64,000 nt of DNA from an uncultured Sphingomonas sp. (GTDB taxonomy: Bacteria; Pseudomonadota; Alphaproteobacteria; Sphingomonadales; Sphingomonadaceae). Position 1 is the stretch's first letter, and every line of letters begins with the position of its first letter. The stretch spans positions 124,001-188,000 of the forward strand of contig NZ_CAMLDL010000001.1 of assembly GCF_946478955.1 (NCBI RefSeq), in the 5' to 3' direction. Positions 53,075-61,569 of this stretch are shown piece after piece. Position numbers and translations under genes: made by a program. The notes beneath the pieces are model-generated. The model made no database searches. It worked only from the letters and a program-made list of their open reading frames with translations, and was not told where the DNA came from.

Positions 53075-53815
53075 TCACACGCCTGCGATTCTTCCAATCG
53101 TTTTGAGGTTTTCAAAGAGTTGATTTTTCACGGTGGGAATATCCTGTTCGTCCCAGAGCGTCACCAGATCGACAATCACGTTTCCAGCTTCCCATGGCCA
53201 GGCCGCGCGCCCGTCGATCTGTGCAAAGGGTCCATCAGACTCGGTGAGGATGCGATCCCTTGGCATTCGTGCTACCAATTGGCGCCCTTTTTCACCACGT
53301 AGCATCGCTGGTCCAACGCTGAACCAGCATCCAAGATTGACTGCACGATCCAGTTCGCGACTAGTCCCTGAAAACCAATGCAGGATCGGCGTCCCTGAAT
53401 CGGGAGCGGATTCGAGCGCATCAAGGACCTGTTTAGCGGCCCTTCGGCTATGTATGGACATGATGCGTCCGCCCGCCGCCTGGCAAATCGCCAAAGCGCG
53501 CTCGAACACTTCCAACTGATCACCCCAATGCGCCTTAAACTCCGGGCCTCCGTCTAATCCGATCTCGCCGACATATCGTGTCTCACCGATCAATTGCTCA
53601 AACAACGGCATTTCCTGCTTCCGCTGATGGGCGATCTGAGGATGAAGCCCTAAAGCAGTTCGTATTCTGGGTGCGCCCTCCGCGAGAAACGAAGTCCCCT
53701 TCCATGCAGATGGCGTAGTCGTGACAGACAAAACATAGAGCCCACGGTCACCGCAGGCGCGCGCTACAATGTGAGGATCAGGGTAGAGATCCAGATGGCA
53801 ATGAAAATCAATCAA
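53075..53815 (-). CDS. qatD: QatD, TatD-family nuclease of Qat defence system
   Basis: A 246-residue TatD-type metal-dependent nuclease with the full ligand set: DFHCHLD near the N-terminus, GEIGLD, SIHSRRA, HWFSGT and TESDGP. It is the last gene of qatABCD, overlapping qatC by 4 bp. In the Qat system (QueC-like, ATPase, TatD) all four genes are needed for phage protection; the mechanism is not known. Confidence 0.93.
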   Translation of the reverse strand: MIDFHCHLDLYPDPHIVARACGDRGLYVLSVTTTPSAWKGTSFLAEGAPRIRTALGLHPQIAHQRKQEMPLFEQLIGETRYVGEIGLDGGPEFKAHWGDQLEVFERALAICQAAGGRIMSIHSRRAAKQVLDALESAPDSGTPILHWFSGTSRELDRAVNLGCWFSVGPAMLRGEKGRQLVARMPRDRILTESDGPFAQIDGRAAWPWEAGNVIVDLVTLWDEQDIPTVKNQLFENLKTIGRIAGV

Positions 53816-55101
53816 CGGACACCATAATGCTTGTGGAGCGCCGCCAATTCATCAAGACCACGCTTTACCAGATCGAGGATCAGCGCCTTGTCTCCCATCC
53901 GGGGATAAGCGAGTGCGGAACCCAACCAAGCCTTTAGCCCGGCCGAGCTGACTTCTTGCACGGCCATACCCAGCGAGCGAACGTCGTCGAACTTGGCATG
54001 ATCCGTATCGGCTTTCCCCAGCGGTTCATACACATAGCCGGTCGTATCGAGAGACGCATCCCATGCGCGAAAGGCAGCGCGGCGAACCTGGCAAGGAACA
54101 CAGCGCCCGCACTGATGATAGTTGAAGACGCGATATCGACCGCAGCTTACTGATTGTGCTGCAAGGGACTTCAGGAGCGGCTGGTTCTTGCAAGAAATCA
54201 GCATCTCGCCCTTGGTGGCGTGTTCGTAGGGGTTGATCAGATTTATACGAAGGCCCGCCACCGAAAGGATGCTTCTGAGGCGATTGAGGAATTCGGGGTG
54301 GGCTGTGCGCGTGCTAAGGCTCCCGAGCCGTGTGCCTGTCAGCGGTGGGTTGATCGCGATGAAGCCATTTTCGCAAACGTAGAATGGCACCTCGGCGCCA
54401 TCATGGTAATCCCTGAGAGTTGTTGCGGCGAGTACACCGAAAGCAATGAAGATCAGAGACCGGGCGCGCTGAGATTCCTCCTTGCGCCATGGCGGGCTGG
54501 CGTTGTGGTTGAGCGGCAGATGCCTCAAACCTCCACCAATTGCTTGTGCAAAGGCAACCTGATTGTCGCCATCACCGCGCACGACGTTGCTGACCGCCAG
54601 CGGCTTCTTGCCCATCGCCGCAAGGTCGATCGCGCCGATCAGACTGTCGAGCCCACCCGACAACAATACGACGCAGTCTTCCACAGGAAGAACGGGTTCT
54701 CGCGGGGGCGCCGGTTGAAACCCGCCGCCAATGAACTGCAGTCGCCATCGATCGGTAGATAGAAATTTGAGCGCGGCTTCCAGCGCAGCCGCTTGACCAT
54801 TCCAGAAATTGGGATCGGCTACGGCGATTGTCAAATCGAGTTCGCGTGTCCAACCATCGGCGCTTTTTGAGCGCCATTCAGCGAGGTCGGCCGTCACCAC
54901 GGCCAGCGCGATCGAGAGGAAGTCCCACGCGCGCGGCGCAGCGAGAAGCCGCTCACGCAGAATATGGTTCATGGCTGCCTGACCAGCACCGCCGCGAGCG
55001 GAACGTGCACCGATGGATGCTTGCGGTTGCCCATAAAGCAGGACGTTCAAGGCTTCGTCCTCGGTGAAGGAATAGTCGCCGGGCGCGCAAACCAGCTTCA
55101 T
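53812..55101 (-). CDS. qatC: QatC, QueC-like enzyme of Qat defence system
   Basis: A 429-residue protein with a QueC-like ATP pyrophosphatase core: LLSGGLDSLIGAIDL (PP-loop, about residue 145) and a zinc-type Cys cluster NYHQCGRCVPCQVRRAAF near residue 335. An N-terminal ~130-residue extension is specific to the defence version. QueC makes the preQ0 base; the substrate in Qat is not known. Overlaps qatB and qatD by 4 bp each. Confidence 0.92.
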   Translation of the reverse strand: MKLVCAPGDYSFTEDEALNVLLYGQPQASIGARSARGGAGQAAMNHILRERLLAAPRAWDFLSIALAVVTADLAEWRSKSADGWTRELDLTIAVADPNFWNGQAAALEAALKFLSTDRWRLQFIGGGFQPAPPREPVLPVEDCVVLLSGGLDSLIGAIDLAAMGKKPLAVSNVVRGDGDNQVAFAQAIGGGLRHLPLNHNASPPWRKEESQRARSLIFIAFGVLAATTLRDYHDGAEVPFYVCENGFIAINPPLTGTRLGSLSTRTAHPEFLNRLRSILSVAGLRINLINPYEHATKGEMLISCKNQPLLKSLAAQSVSCGRYRVFNYHQCGRCVPCQVRRAAFRAWDASLDTTGYVYEPLGKADTDHAKFDDVRSLGMAVQEVSSAGLKAWLGSALAYPRMGDKALILDLVKRGLDELAALHKHYGVR

Positions 55102-55949
55102 TCCGCATATCCTTCGAAAACTTCGAAAGTCTCACGCAATGCGTCGCGGACAACCTCGCTGATTCTGCCTGCCGTCAACGCTCGACCCGCGTCGCGCAGC
55201 TTGCGAAACGACGCGGAAACGGTTTCCTTGACATAGTCTCGTGCCTGTTTGAGCCGGGCCAGTCCGGTCGAAATATTCGGCGCCCGATCGCGAATATTCT
55301 GGCCGACATCTAAGTCGAACCGCCGGAAAACATCGTGGGCGGTAAAGCGTTCGATCGCGAACTCCCGTTGCTCGGGTGCGAGACTCAAAAGATCTGCATC
55401 AGGGAAGCGCGTGAGCAGTTCGGCGAGGGCATCGCGGATGGCGGCACGCGACGCCTCGGCATCCTGTGTGCCATCGACCGGGCGAACTGCTTCGACGACA
55501 GCATCCATGATATCGTCGACTGACCGTCCGGTAAGCAATGCGGGGTCGAGCGGACTGCCGGCCTCGGCCGGTTGCCCTGCAGCAAGTGCACTCAGGGCGT
55601 TCCCGAGCGCACCTGCTGTCGAGGCCGTGCCCCCCATGCGCCGCGTTGCGGTTCTGGCGCCGCCATATCCATCGCGTACATATCGTCCGACGCCGCGTCG
55701 CATCGCGCCCGTGTCGCCGTTCGATCCATAGTCCCCCAGACTCCGACGAACGCCGAGCCATCGCTTATCAGGCGCGATCGGTGACGGCGGCGGCTTGACC
55801 GGTGCATCTGGCTGCTCCCCGTCTTCATCCCCGCCACCGTGGGCAGGGGCATCATCTCCGGCGGGGGCTTCAGGGGGTGGATTGTCAACCCAGGCTGGAA
55901 CCATCGGTATGCCAGAAGCTGGGCCTTTACTGGATTGCGAGGTTCCCAT
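55098..55949 (-). CDS. qatB: QatB of Qat defence system
   Basis: A 283-residue protein beginning MGTSQSSKGPASGIPMVPAW, the characteristic QatB N-terminus, with a Pro/Gly/Asp-rich disordered stretch (about 20-65) and a helical C-terminus. No catalytic motif is visible; function within the system is unknown. The start lies 23 bp inside qatA. Confidence 0.9.
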   Translation of the reverse strand: MGTSQSSKGPASGIPMVPAWVDNPPPEAPAGDDAPAHGGGDEDGEQPDAPVKPPPSPIAPDKRWLGVRRSLGDYGSNGDTGAMRRGVGRYVRDGYGGARTATRRMGGTASTAGALGNALSALAAGQPAEAGSPLDPALLTGRSVDDIMDAVVEAVRPVDGTQDAEASRAAIRDALAELLTRFPDADLLSLAPEQREFAIERFTAHDVFRRFDLDVGQNIRDRAPNISTGLARLKQARDYVKETVSASFRKLRDAGRALTAGRISEVVRDALRETFEVFEGYAE

Positions 55950-57795
55950 TCTCCCTCCGTTTCTTGATTGCTGCCTTTACTGGGGCGGCTACATCGCCTT
56001 TTTCCCATTCCCGCAGGATGTTCGCAGCCCAGGGCTGATCCCCGATCTTTGGCACGATATTCGGCTGGATCTGTGGGGCGGGTCGATCCTTAATGAAGGC
56101 CGCCAGACGTGCACCCTGCACCGGATCGGCAGCGGCCATAGCCAGACATGCCTCCAATATAGGCGGAACGCCCCATTCCTGCTCTTGGCGCGCCCGGTCG
56201 AGCAGCCGGTCCATGATTATTGTGGTCTCGGCGCGCGAAACATGCGCGAGACGTTCCTTCAGCGAAGAGGCCATATCGGGATGTTCAAGCAATGCGGTCA
56301 GAAGTTCCGCCGCCTCCGATGAGAGGCGATCAGCGGCGGTGATCAACGGGGCATGTTCACGACTGACATAGAGTGCACCGCGTAAGTCGACTTCAGCGAG
56401 AGCCGGCGGCAGCGTGAGCCACTCTACGACGAAAGGATCGTCCCAGGGCGCCTCCAACTTAAGCTCAGCGCCCGCCATCGCCTTCGTCTCCCATTCGGCG
56501 AGGAAGGAAGGCTTTCCTGCGTCACTAGCACTGATCGCCGCAATCAATGCCGCATAGGCCTTGGGATCGCCGAGCCGCTCGAACAGGAGAAGCTTGGCCA
56601 GTACTGCTTCATCGACTCCGACACCTTGGGCCTTGGAGATCGTCATGCGGATTGCGAGTGCGTTCAAAAACCGCTTGATTAGCCTGGGATTTCCCGAAAT
56701 TCCTGTCGCCCCGATCATCAGCGGGGCGAGACGGTCTGCGGTATCCAGTTTGCCGACAAGCTCATCCGGAAAACCATCATGGAGCGACTGGACGAACGCA
56801 CGATCGACCCGCTTTCCCTGCCAGGTTTGCTGAAGCTGCTTGCATACGCCCGCGCGAATCTTTTCCTTCGCGTCATCGAGCAAATCGCTGTTCTCGACAA
56901 ACAACATCATCATATAGGCTCGCACTTCTTGGGTGCCCAGCGCGGGAACCCGGATAGGCACCTGGATCAGCTTGTCGAAGTAGTTGGTCGCCAATTCATC
57001 GTCCACGCCGTCGAAATGTTTGCGGACGGCGTGTTTGATCATGTCAGTATCAGCCGCGATGACGAAAGCCGTATTCTTCAGGAATAGAAAGAGCCGGATT
57101 GCTTCAAGGGTCGAGATCGTTGTTGGTGGTAGGCACCTGTCGAGATCGTCGATGAGCACGACGAGTGTGACGCCGAGTTCCTCCAGCGTTTCTTCAAACG
57201 CATTACGCAACGCCTGAATCTCTTGGGGGGGCGATTTGTCGGCCTTCTCGGCAAGCAGCCCGCTTGCTGCTTCGGCCGTCTCCCCCACTGCCTTCTGCGC
57301 GTCGGCGATGAGCTTATCGTCCGCTCCGCCGCCGAGCGCTCGCGCGCCTAGGGACCAGATATCCCCGATCAGACCTGTAGGGGGCAGGCCAAAGGCCACG
57401 GCAGCTGCCGAGCCGGCGACGAGCTTGAGGGCGCGAAACCATTTAACCCGCTTGACCAACGCCTTTGCTTTGTCGACCGCAGTCGCACGTTCTTCCGCCT
57501 CTTTTTCCAGCTTGTCGGCGATGACGTCCATCAGGGCGGCGCGGGCATCGTCATAACCCTGGTAGAGCCAGGCATTGAATTCAACGAAAACGAACTCGCG
57601 CTCGTCTTGCTTGCGCGCACGGCTGCTCAGTGACGCTTCGGTCAACTTGATCATCGATGACTTGCCTACGCCCCATGCGCCAGATACGCCGATCGAGATC
57701 GGACGGCCTCTGGCCTGAACGATGATCTCCGCAACCGTGTCGGCGACTCCCGAAAAGTTCAGAAAATCACGCGTTGTCTCATTGTCTGCCCACAC
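55927..57795 (-). CDS. qatA: QatA, KAP-family P-loop NTPase of Qat defence system
   Basis: A 622-residue KAP-type NTPase: Walker A SGAWGVGKSSMIKLTE near residue 39, two hydrophobic segments (about 120-160) inserted in the P-loop domain as in KAP proteins, and Walker B VVLIDDLDRCLPPTT. The GTG at 57795 is chosen because GGGGGAG lies 6 bp upstream; the longer frame to 57846 has no good site. First gene of qatABCD. Confidence 0.9.
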   Translation of the reverse strand: MWADNETTRDFLNFSGVADTVAEIIVQARGRPISIGVSGAWGVGKSSMIKLTEASLSSRARKQDEREFVFVEFNAWLYQGYDDARAALMDVIADKLEKEAEERATAVDKAKALVKRVKWFRALKLVAGSAAAVAFGLPPTGLIGDIWSLGARALGGGADDKLIADAQKAVGETAEAASGLLAEKADKSPPQEIQALRNAFEETLEELGVTLVVLIDDLDRCLPPTTISTLEAIRLFLFLKNTAFVIAADTDMIKHAVRKHFDGVDDELATNYFDKLIQVPIRVPALGTQEVRAYMMMLFVENSDLLDDAKEKIRAGVCKQLQQTWQGKRVDRAFVQSLHDGFPDELVGKLDTADRLAPLMIGATGISGNPRLIKRFLNALAIRMTISKAQGVGVDEAVLAKLLLFERLGDPKAYAALIAAISASDAGKPSFLAEWETKAMAGAELKLEAPWDDPFVVEWLTLPPALAEVDLRGALYVSREHAPLITAADRLSSEAAELLTALLEHPDMASSLKERLAHVSRAETTIIMDRLLDRARQEQEWGVPPILEACLAMAAADPVQGARLAAFIKDRPAPQIQPNIVPKIGDQPWAANILREWEKGDVAAPVKAAIKKRRENGNLAIQ

Positions 57796-57954
57796 TGGCG
57801 ACTCCCCCCGAATACTACCCCTACAATTATCACGGGATCGGAACAACCTGCGAACAGCCCCGTCGATAATCGTAACATTTGCGGCGGTTAAAGGGCAGCC
57901 TTTCTCAGCGGATTCGCGAAAGCGGCCGTTCCGGATCGTCCAACTCAGACGACT

Positions 57955-59058
57955 TCACCCGACCGCAAGCCGGTATCGCGCATAACGCCGCTCGCCGGTG
58001 CGGATCAGCGCGCCCTTCTCGACAAGATCAGCCAGATCGCGGGTCGCGGTGGCAAGAGCCGCTCCGGTGATCGTCCGGTAGTTTCCGGCGCTCAACCCGC
58101 CCTCGAATCCGTCCGGTCCTTCGCGGAACATCCGAAGCAGCGCCTTCTCCTGCCGCTCGTTGATCTGCCCGCGTAAGCGGTCAAGCAGCCGGGTCTTGTC
58201 GATCAGGAAGCGGATGCGGGTAATCGTCCGCGCTTGCGCCTCGATGACAATATCGGCGAACCATGTCAGCCAGGCATTGATGTCGTTGCTCTGACTGGCG
58301 AGATGGAGGGTGCTGTAATAGGCCTTGCGATGGCGGTTGATCGTCTCCGCAAACGCCGTCAGCGTCGGAGCGGCAAGGTTTTGCGCCAAAGCCTTTTCGG
58401 CAATCGCGCGCCCGATCCGGCCATTGCCGTCCTCGAAGGGATGGATGCTCTCGAACCACAGGTGCGCGATCGCGGCGCGGGTGATCGCGGGCAGCGGATT
58501 CGCGGAAGACGGTGCGCTGTCATTGAACCACGCGATGAAGCGGGCCATTTCCATCGGCACAGTCTCTGACGGCGGCGCCTCGTAATGCACACGGGGCGCA
58601 TGAAGCGCGCCCGAAACGATCTGCATGGCGTCCTGGTGCGTCCGGTAGCGCCCGACATCGGCAATGTCGCGACGACCGTTCATCAGCATGGCGTGCCACG
58701 CGAACAGTGTCCGGTCATCAAGTGGTGCAGCGTGACTACGGTAGACATCGGCCATGAGTTCGGCGGCACCGGCCTCGGCCGCATTGGCGCGGCGCTGATC
58801 GGCGGCAAAGCCGAGATGGCGCGCCAGCGACGACTGGACGCTCGCGCGGTCGAGAATCTCGCCCTCTATGGCGGAGCTGTCGACGATCTCCTGCGAGATG
58901 AGTTCGATGGTCAGGCCATCGCGCTCATCGGCGTCGAGGTGATGCAAGGCACCGACGACGATACCGGAACCTTTCAGGAATGGCTCTTCCGACGCGCGGA
59001 TGCGATCCGCATTGAAGCGGAAGTTGGGCCAGTCAGGAAGTTGCCAGTTCCAACGCAT
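57955..59058 (-). CDS. Fic family protein (probable AMP transferase)
   Basis: A 367-residue protein with an N-terminal DUF4172-type domain, an inhibitory-helix motif SSAIEGE (about 61-67), the Fic core HPFEDGNGRIGR (about 205) with all catalytic residues, and a C-terminal winged-helix-like segment (GNYRTITGAALATATRDLAD). It is a class II Fic, able to hold itself inactive. Such proteins usually AMPylate a host protein. No separate antitoxin is seen. It lies between the Qat system and the tRNA-Leu/int pair; inverted repeats sit at its start. Confidence 0.92.
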   Translation of the reverse strand: MRWNWQLPDWPNFRFNADRIRASEEPFLKGSGIVVGALHHLDADERDGLTIELISQEIVDSSAIEGEILDRASVQSSLARHLGFAADQRRANAAEAGAAELMADVYRSHAAPLDDRTLFAWHAMLMNGRRDIADVGRYRTHQDAMQIVSGALHAPRVHYEAPPSETVPMEMARFIAWFNDSAPSSANPLPAITRAAIAHLWFESIHPFEDGNGRIGRAIAEKALAQNLAAPTLTAFAETINRHRKAYYSTLHLASQSNDINAWLTWFADIVIEAQARTITRIRFLIDKTRLLDRLRGQINERQEKALLRMFREGPDGFEGGLSAGNYRTITGAALATATRDLADLVEKGALIRTGERRYARYRLAVG

Positions 59059-59131
59059 GATCGATAGGATGCCTTTCTATCGATCACAATATAGCAGAAA
59101 TATGATTGATAAAGCGATAGCCAGTCAATCA
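59059..59131 (-). promoter_or_regulatory. Operator-like palindromes at the fic start
   Basis: GATCGATAG (59059-59067) and CTATCGATC (59077-59085) form a perfect 9-bp inverted repeat starting next to the fic ATG; TGATTGA (59103-59109) and TCAATCA (59125-59131) form a second. They cover the likely promoter and ribosome binding site (AAAGG lies in the loop). Confidence 0.6.
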
Positions 59132-59324
59132 CCAGCTAGGACGCTTCGCGGAGTCGTTGGGGGCGATGGCCGAATCCCGTCCGGGCTTCCGATGGCCAGC
59201 ATGACAATGCCGTTCGATTGTCATTTCGCCGACGCGGGACGCGGCCCGTGTGGGCCGCCCTGCCCCGCTCGAGCATGATCCCGCCACCGTGCGGCGGCGT
59301 TCGCGGATCATGCCAGAAGGGGGT

Positions 59325-59409
59325 TGGTGCGGGTGGTCGGGCTCGAACCGACACTCCTTGCGGAACGGGATTTTGAATCCCGCGCGTCTACCAGTTTCAC
59401 CACACCCGC
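59325..59409 (-). tRNA. tRNA-Leu (CAA), carried by the element
   Basis: A complete 85-nt cloverleaf on the minus strand: acceptor GCGGGTG/CACCCGC, anticodon stem CGGGA/TCCCG with loop TTCAAAA (anticodon CAA), variable arm, T-arm GTCGG-TTCGAGC-CCGAC and encoded CCA. The sequence differs in every stem from the host tRNA-Leu(CAA) that the element interrupts. It is on the same strand as, and 60 bp past, the integrase gene. Confidence 0.95.
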
Positions 59410-59469
59410 GCTGCGGCTCGCCTATAGCGTGGCCGCCAAAACACGCAACGGAAATGCGAACCAGGCTGG

Positions 59470-60759
59470 CTATTTGTCTGACTTCGCCCCCCTCTTCGAG
59501 CCAGAAGCCGTCGCAGGACGCGCCTTGCGAACATTGACGGCGGATGCGTCAATATTGTTCTTCAGATGCCGCCCGTAATATTTTTCGATCATTTCGACAC
59601 TGGTGCGGCAATTCTTGGCGACCTGATAGATGTCCGCGCCCTCAAGCAAGCGAAGGCAGATGTAGGTATGCCGCAGACTGTAACAGGTGCGGATATGACC
59701 ATCGCGGTCGAATTTCAGGTTCAGCTCGTCGAGGACGGTGTTCATCAACTCGCGCGGAGATTTCCCGAATATCCGGTCGGTAGGTTTCAATCCCTTGCGC
59801 TTGCGAATCCGCTCGAACGGCAGGATCGCACCGGGCATTGACTTGCAGAAGCCGACGCCGCGCTTGCCGCGCACCTCGATCTCAAGAATGCGCTCGCCTG
59901 TTGATTCGTCGTTCACGATCTTGACGTCGCGCATCTCCAGCCGCGCCGACTCGTCGGGACGGAGCCCGGTGTTGCCCATGAACAGAACATAGTCGTGGAA
60001 ATTCTCGCAAACCTCGCGCCAGCGCGGCTTGGGCGGGTTCTTCGCCCGCTCGCGCGTCGCTTCGTAGAGCAGCTTGTATTCCTCGGGCGAGAACCAGGCG
60101 CGATGCTCCAGCTTGCCGGATGTCTTGTAGGGCGCTGACATATCCGGGATCGCCGCGATCCAGCCCTTGCGGTTGGCGGTCTTCAAGATCTGGCGCAGCG
60201 TGACGATCTCGTGGTGCAAGGTGGCGCGCGCCGGTCGCTTCGGCTTGCCGGTCTTCGCATCCAGCCGCGATGTCTGACGGTGCGCGCGATATTCCTGCAC
60301 CTTGCCTGCCGTGATGTCCTCAAGCGCGATCTCGCCGAAGAACGGCGTAAGATGGACGCGGATGATATCGGACTTCGATTTCACGTAACCGGCGTTGCGC
60401 TCGCCCATCGTGATAACCTCGAACTCACTGGTGAACGCCTTTGCCGCATCCTCGAAGCTGGGGCCTGTCGGCTTTGGCCGACGACGGCGGTCATCAGGCA
60501 CCGGGCCAGGTTCAGCAACGAAAGGCTGGCTCGAACCGTTGATCAGGGGGACACCGCCGCGCCGACGCTGACGGTCTTCGACGCATCGCTCCATGTACCA
60601 ATCGCGCGCAAAATCCTTGGCGGCGGCCAGGCTCTCCTCTTTGGTCGTTTGCCGGTGGTTGCGGCTGCCGAGGTAGGTCGCGCATTGCCAGAAGCGGCTG
60701 CCGTCACGCTTGTAAACGTGCAGCGCGCCATCCATCAAAACATGGCTCTCAACGGGCAT
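59470..60759 (-). CDS. int: Tyrosine recombinase (integrase)
   Basis: Catalyses integration and excision at the tRNA-Leu core. The 429-residue protein has an arm-binding/SAM-like N-terminal half, the catalytic Arg in NTGLRPDESARLEMRDV, the box II segment CYSLRHTYICLRL (Tyr instead of the usual His in HxxR, then R and H present) and the nucleophile region SVEMIEKYYGRHL. ATG at 60759; a GTGTAAA half-site touches the start, so the integrase may control its own gene. It lies 112 bp from the right core. Confidence 0.94.
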   Translation of the reverse strand: MPVESHVLMDGALHVYKRDGSRFWQCATYLGSRNHRQTTKEESLAAAKDFARDWYMERCVEDRQRRRGGVPLINGSSQPFVAEPGPVPDDRRRRPKPTGPSFEDAAKAFTSEFEVITMGERNAGYVKSKSDIIRVHLTPFFGEIALEDITAGKVQEYRAHRQTSRLDAKTGKPKRPARATLHHEIVTLRQILKTANRKGWIAAIPDMSAPYKTSGKLEHRAWFSPEEYKLLYEATRERAKNPPKPRWREVCENFHDYVLFMGNTGLRPDESARLEMRDVKIVNDESTGERILEIEVRGKRGVGFCKSMPGAILPFERIRKRKGLKPTDRIFGKSPRELMNTVLDELNLKFDRDGHIRTCYSLRHTYICLRLLEGADIYQVAKNCRTSVEMIEKYYGRHLKNNIDASAVNVRKARPATASGSKRGAKSDK

Positions 60760-60794
60760 GTGTAAAACTCCAAAGTGTGTAAGACTTGTGTAAG
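60760..60794 (+). repeat. Integrase arm-type repeats, right end
   Basis: GTGTAAA at 60760 and GTGTAAG at 60777 and 60788; 60773-60794 is identical to 5667-5688. Located between the int start and the right core, 76 bp from the core. Confidence 0.75.
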
Positions 60795-60870
60795 TCTTTT
60801 TCGGAGTCTCGTCCTTGCCTAAACCGTTGGTTTTACGTGGTTTTTGGCTTAAAAATTTAGGTAGAAGGCA

Positions 60871-60879
60871 ATTTTGAGT
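60871..60879 (+). repeat. Right attachment core (attR)
   Basis: ATTTTGAGT, identical to 5582-5590. To its left is AT-rich element sequence (60840-60870), to its right the host tRNA-Leu 5' part. Confidence 0.88.
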
Positions 60880-60910
60880 CGAGCGCGTCTACCAATTCCG
60901 CCACGGGGGC
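60871..60910 (-). pseudogene. tRNA-Leu (CAA), 5' part, separated by element insertion
   Basis: Minus strand: acceptor strand GCCCCCG, D-arm with GGTAGACGC, 5' side of the anticodon stem CTCGA and loop CTCAAAAT. It stops at the element junction. It pairs perfectly with the 3' part at 5541-5547 (acceptor stem) and completes the anticodon stem. The original promoter must lie to the right and is still in place. Confidence 0.93.
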
Positions 60911-60980
60911 CCGTGGAACGAGCGCCTCGCTAGCGGCAAGTGGGCGATGGGGCAACACCCCATCGCTGCCACGTGTTTAA

Positions 60981-61355
60981 TTAGGCCCCGTACGGATCGG
61001 GACCGTAGCGGTTAGTGCCGAGTGTTCCCTGCAAGATGCTAAAGACCAGCAATATGATTCCGCCGATAAGCGGGACCAGCGCAATCAGAATCCACCAGCC
61101 GCTGCGATCAGTATCATGAAGTCGGCGAATTGTGACCGCGAGGCCGGGAATGATGAGCCCCAGACCCAGAATGGCGGTGAAGAGCCCATAAGGCGTGCCG
61201 CCAAAGCCGCCGCCGCTAAGTGCGTCGAGCATAATGGCCACGCAAAACAGGATAATTTCAAAAAGATAAAACCACCAATATTCTGCGCGCGGCGCGCGTC
61301 CCGAAAAGTCGGCATATTTCTTCAGCGGCAGTGTTGCCCAATCAATCGGTGACAT
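60981..61355 (-). CDS. DUF805 family membrane protein
   Basis: A 124-residue inner-membrane protein with four hydrophobic segments and the DUF805 pattern: FSGRAPRAEYWWFYLFEIIL near the start, IRRLHDTDRSGWWIL in the middle and GTLGTNRYGPDP at the end. ATG at 61355 with GGGAGGG upstream. Function of the family unknown. First host gene right of the element. Confidence 0.9.
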   Translation of the reverse strand: MSPIDWATLPLKKYADFSGRAPRAEYWWFYLFEIILFCVAIMLDALSGGGFGGTPYGLFTAILGLGLIIPGLAVTIRRLHDTDRSGWWILIALVPLIGGIILLVFSILQGTLGTNRYGPDPYGA

Positions 61356-61569
61356 ATTGCCCTCCCTTACATGACCCGATGCCTTAATTAACTTGATGTA
61401 CGTCGTTCGCCGCCCACTGCGGCGCCTCCCTATTTGTCGAGAGATCACGCGGTTGGCGCCGACCATTTTCCGTCAGCATTGAAACGGCTGCATCAGATAG
61501 GCGCATCCTGTTTCCTCCAATCCCTGTTGATGACATTCACCTGTTGAATTGAACAGTCCCCACTAACAC

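Larger units (their letters stand above)
5582..60879. mobile_element. Integrative and conjugative element (ICE) in tRNA-Leu
   Basis: A ~55.3-kb element bounded by two copies of the 9-bp core ATTTTGAGT (5582-5590 and 60871-60879), each inside one part of a split host tRNA-Leu gene. It carries a tyrosine integrase adjacent to the right end, a complete VirB/VirD4 secretion system, relaxase and MobC-like genes, a probable oriT, an anti-restriction gene, a toxin-antitoxin pair, a ParB-like protein, a Qat defence system, and cargo for Hg/Pb-type, Zn/Cd/Co, Cu/Ag and As resistance. No replication initiator gene is seen. The element brings its own tRNA-Leu(CAA) at 59325-59409. Confidence 0.93.

Noticed and set aside
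59325..59409. The intact tRNA-Leu as the attachment site of the integrase
   Set aside because: The split host tRNA at 5537/60871 with a 9-bp core and symmetrical arm repeats explains both ends. The intact tRNA has ATTTTGAAT rather than ATTTTGAGT and no tRNA fragment repeated elsewhere. A second, unrelated element cannot be fully excluded.
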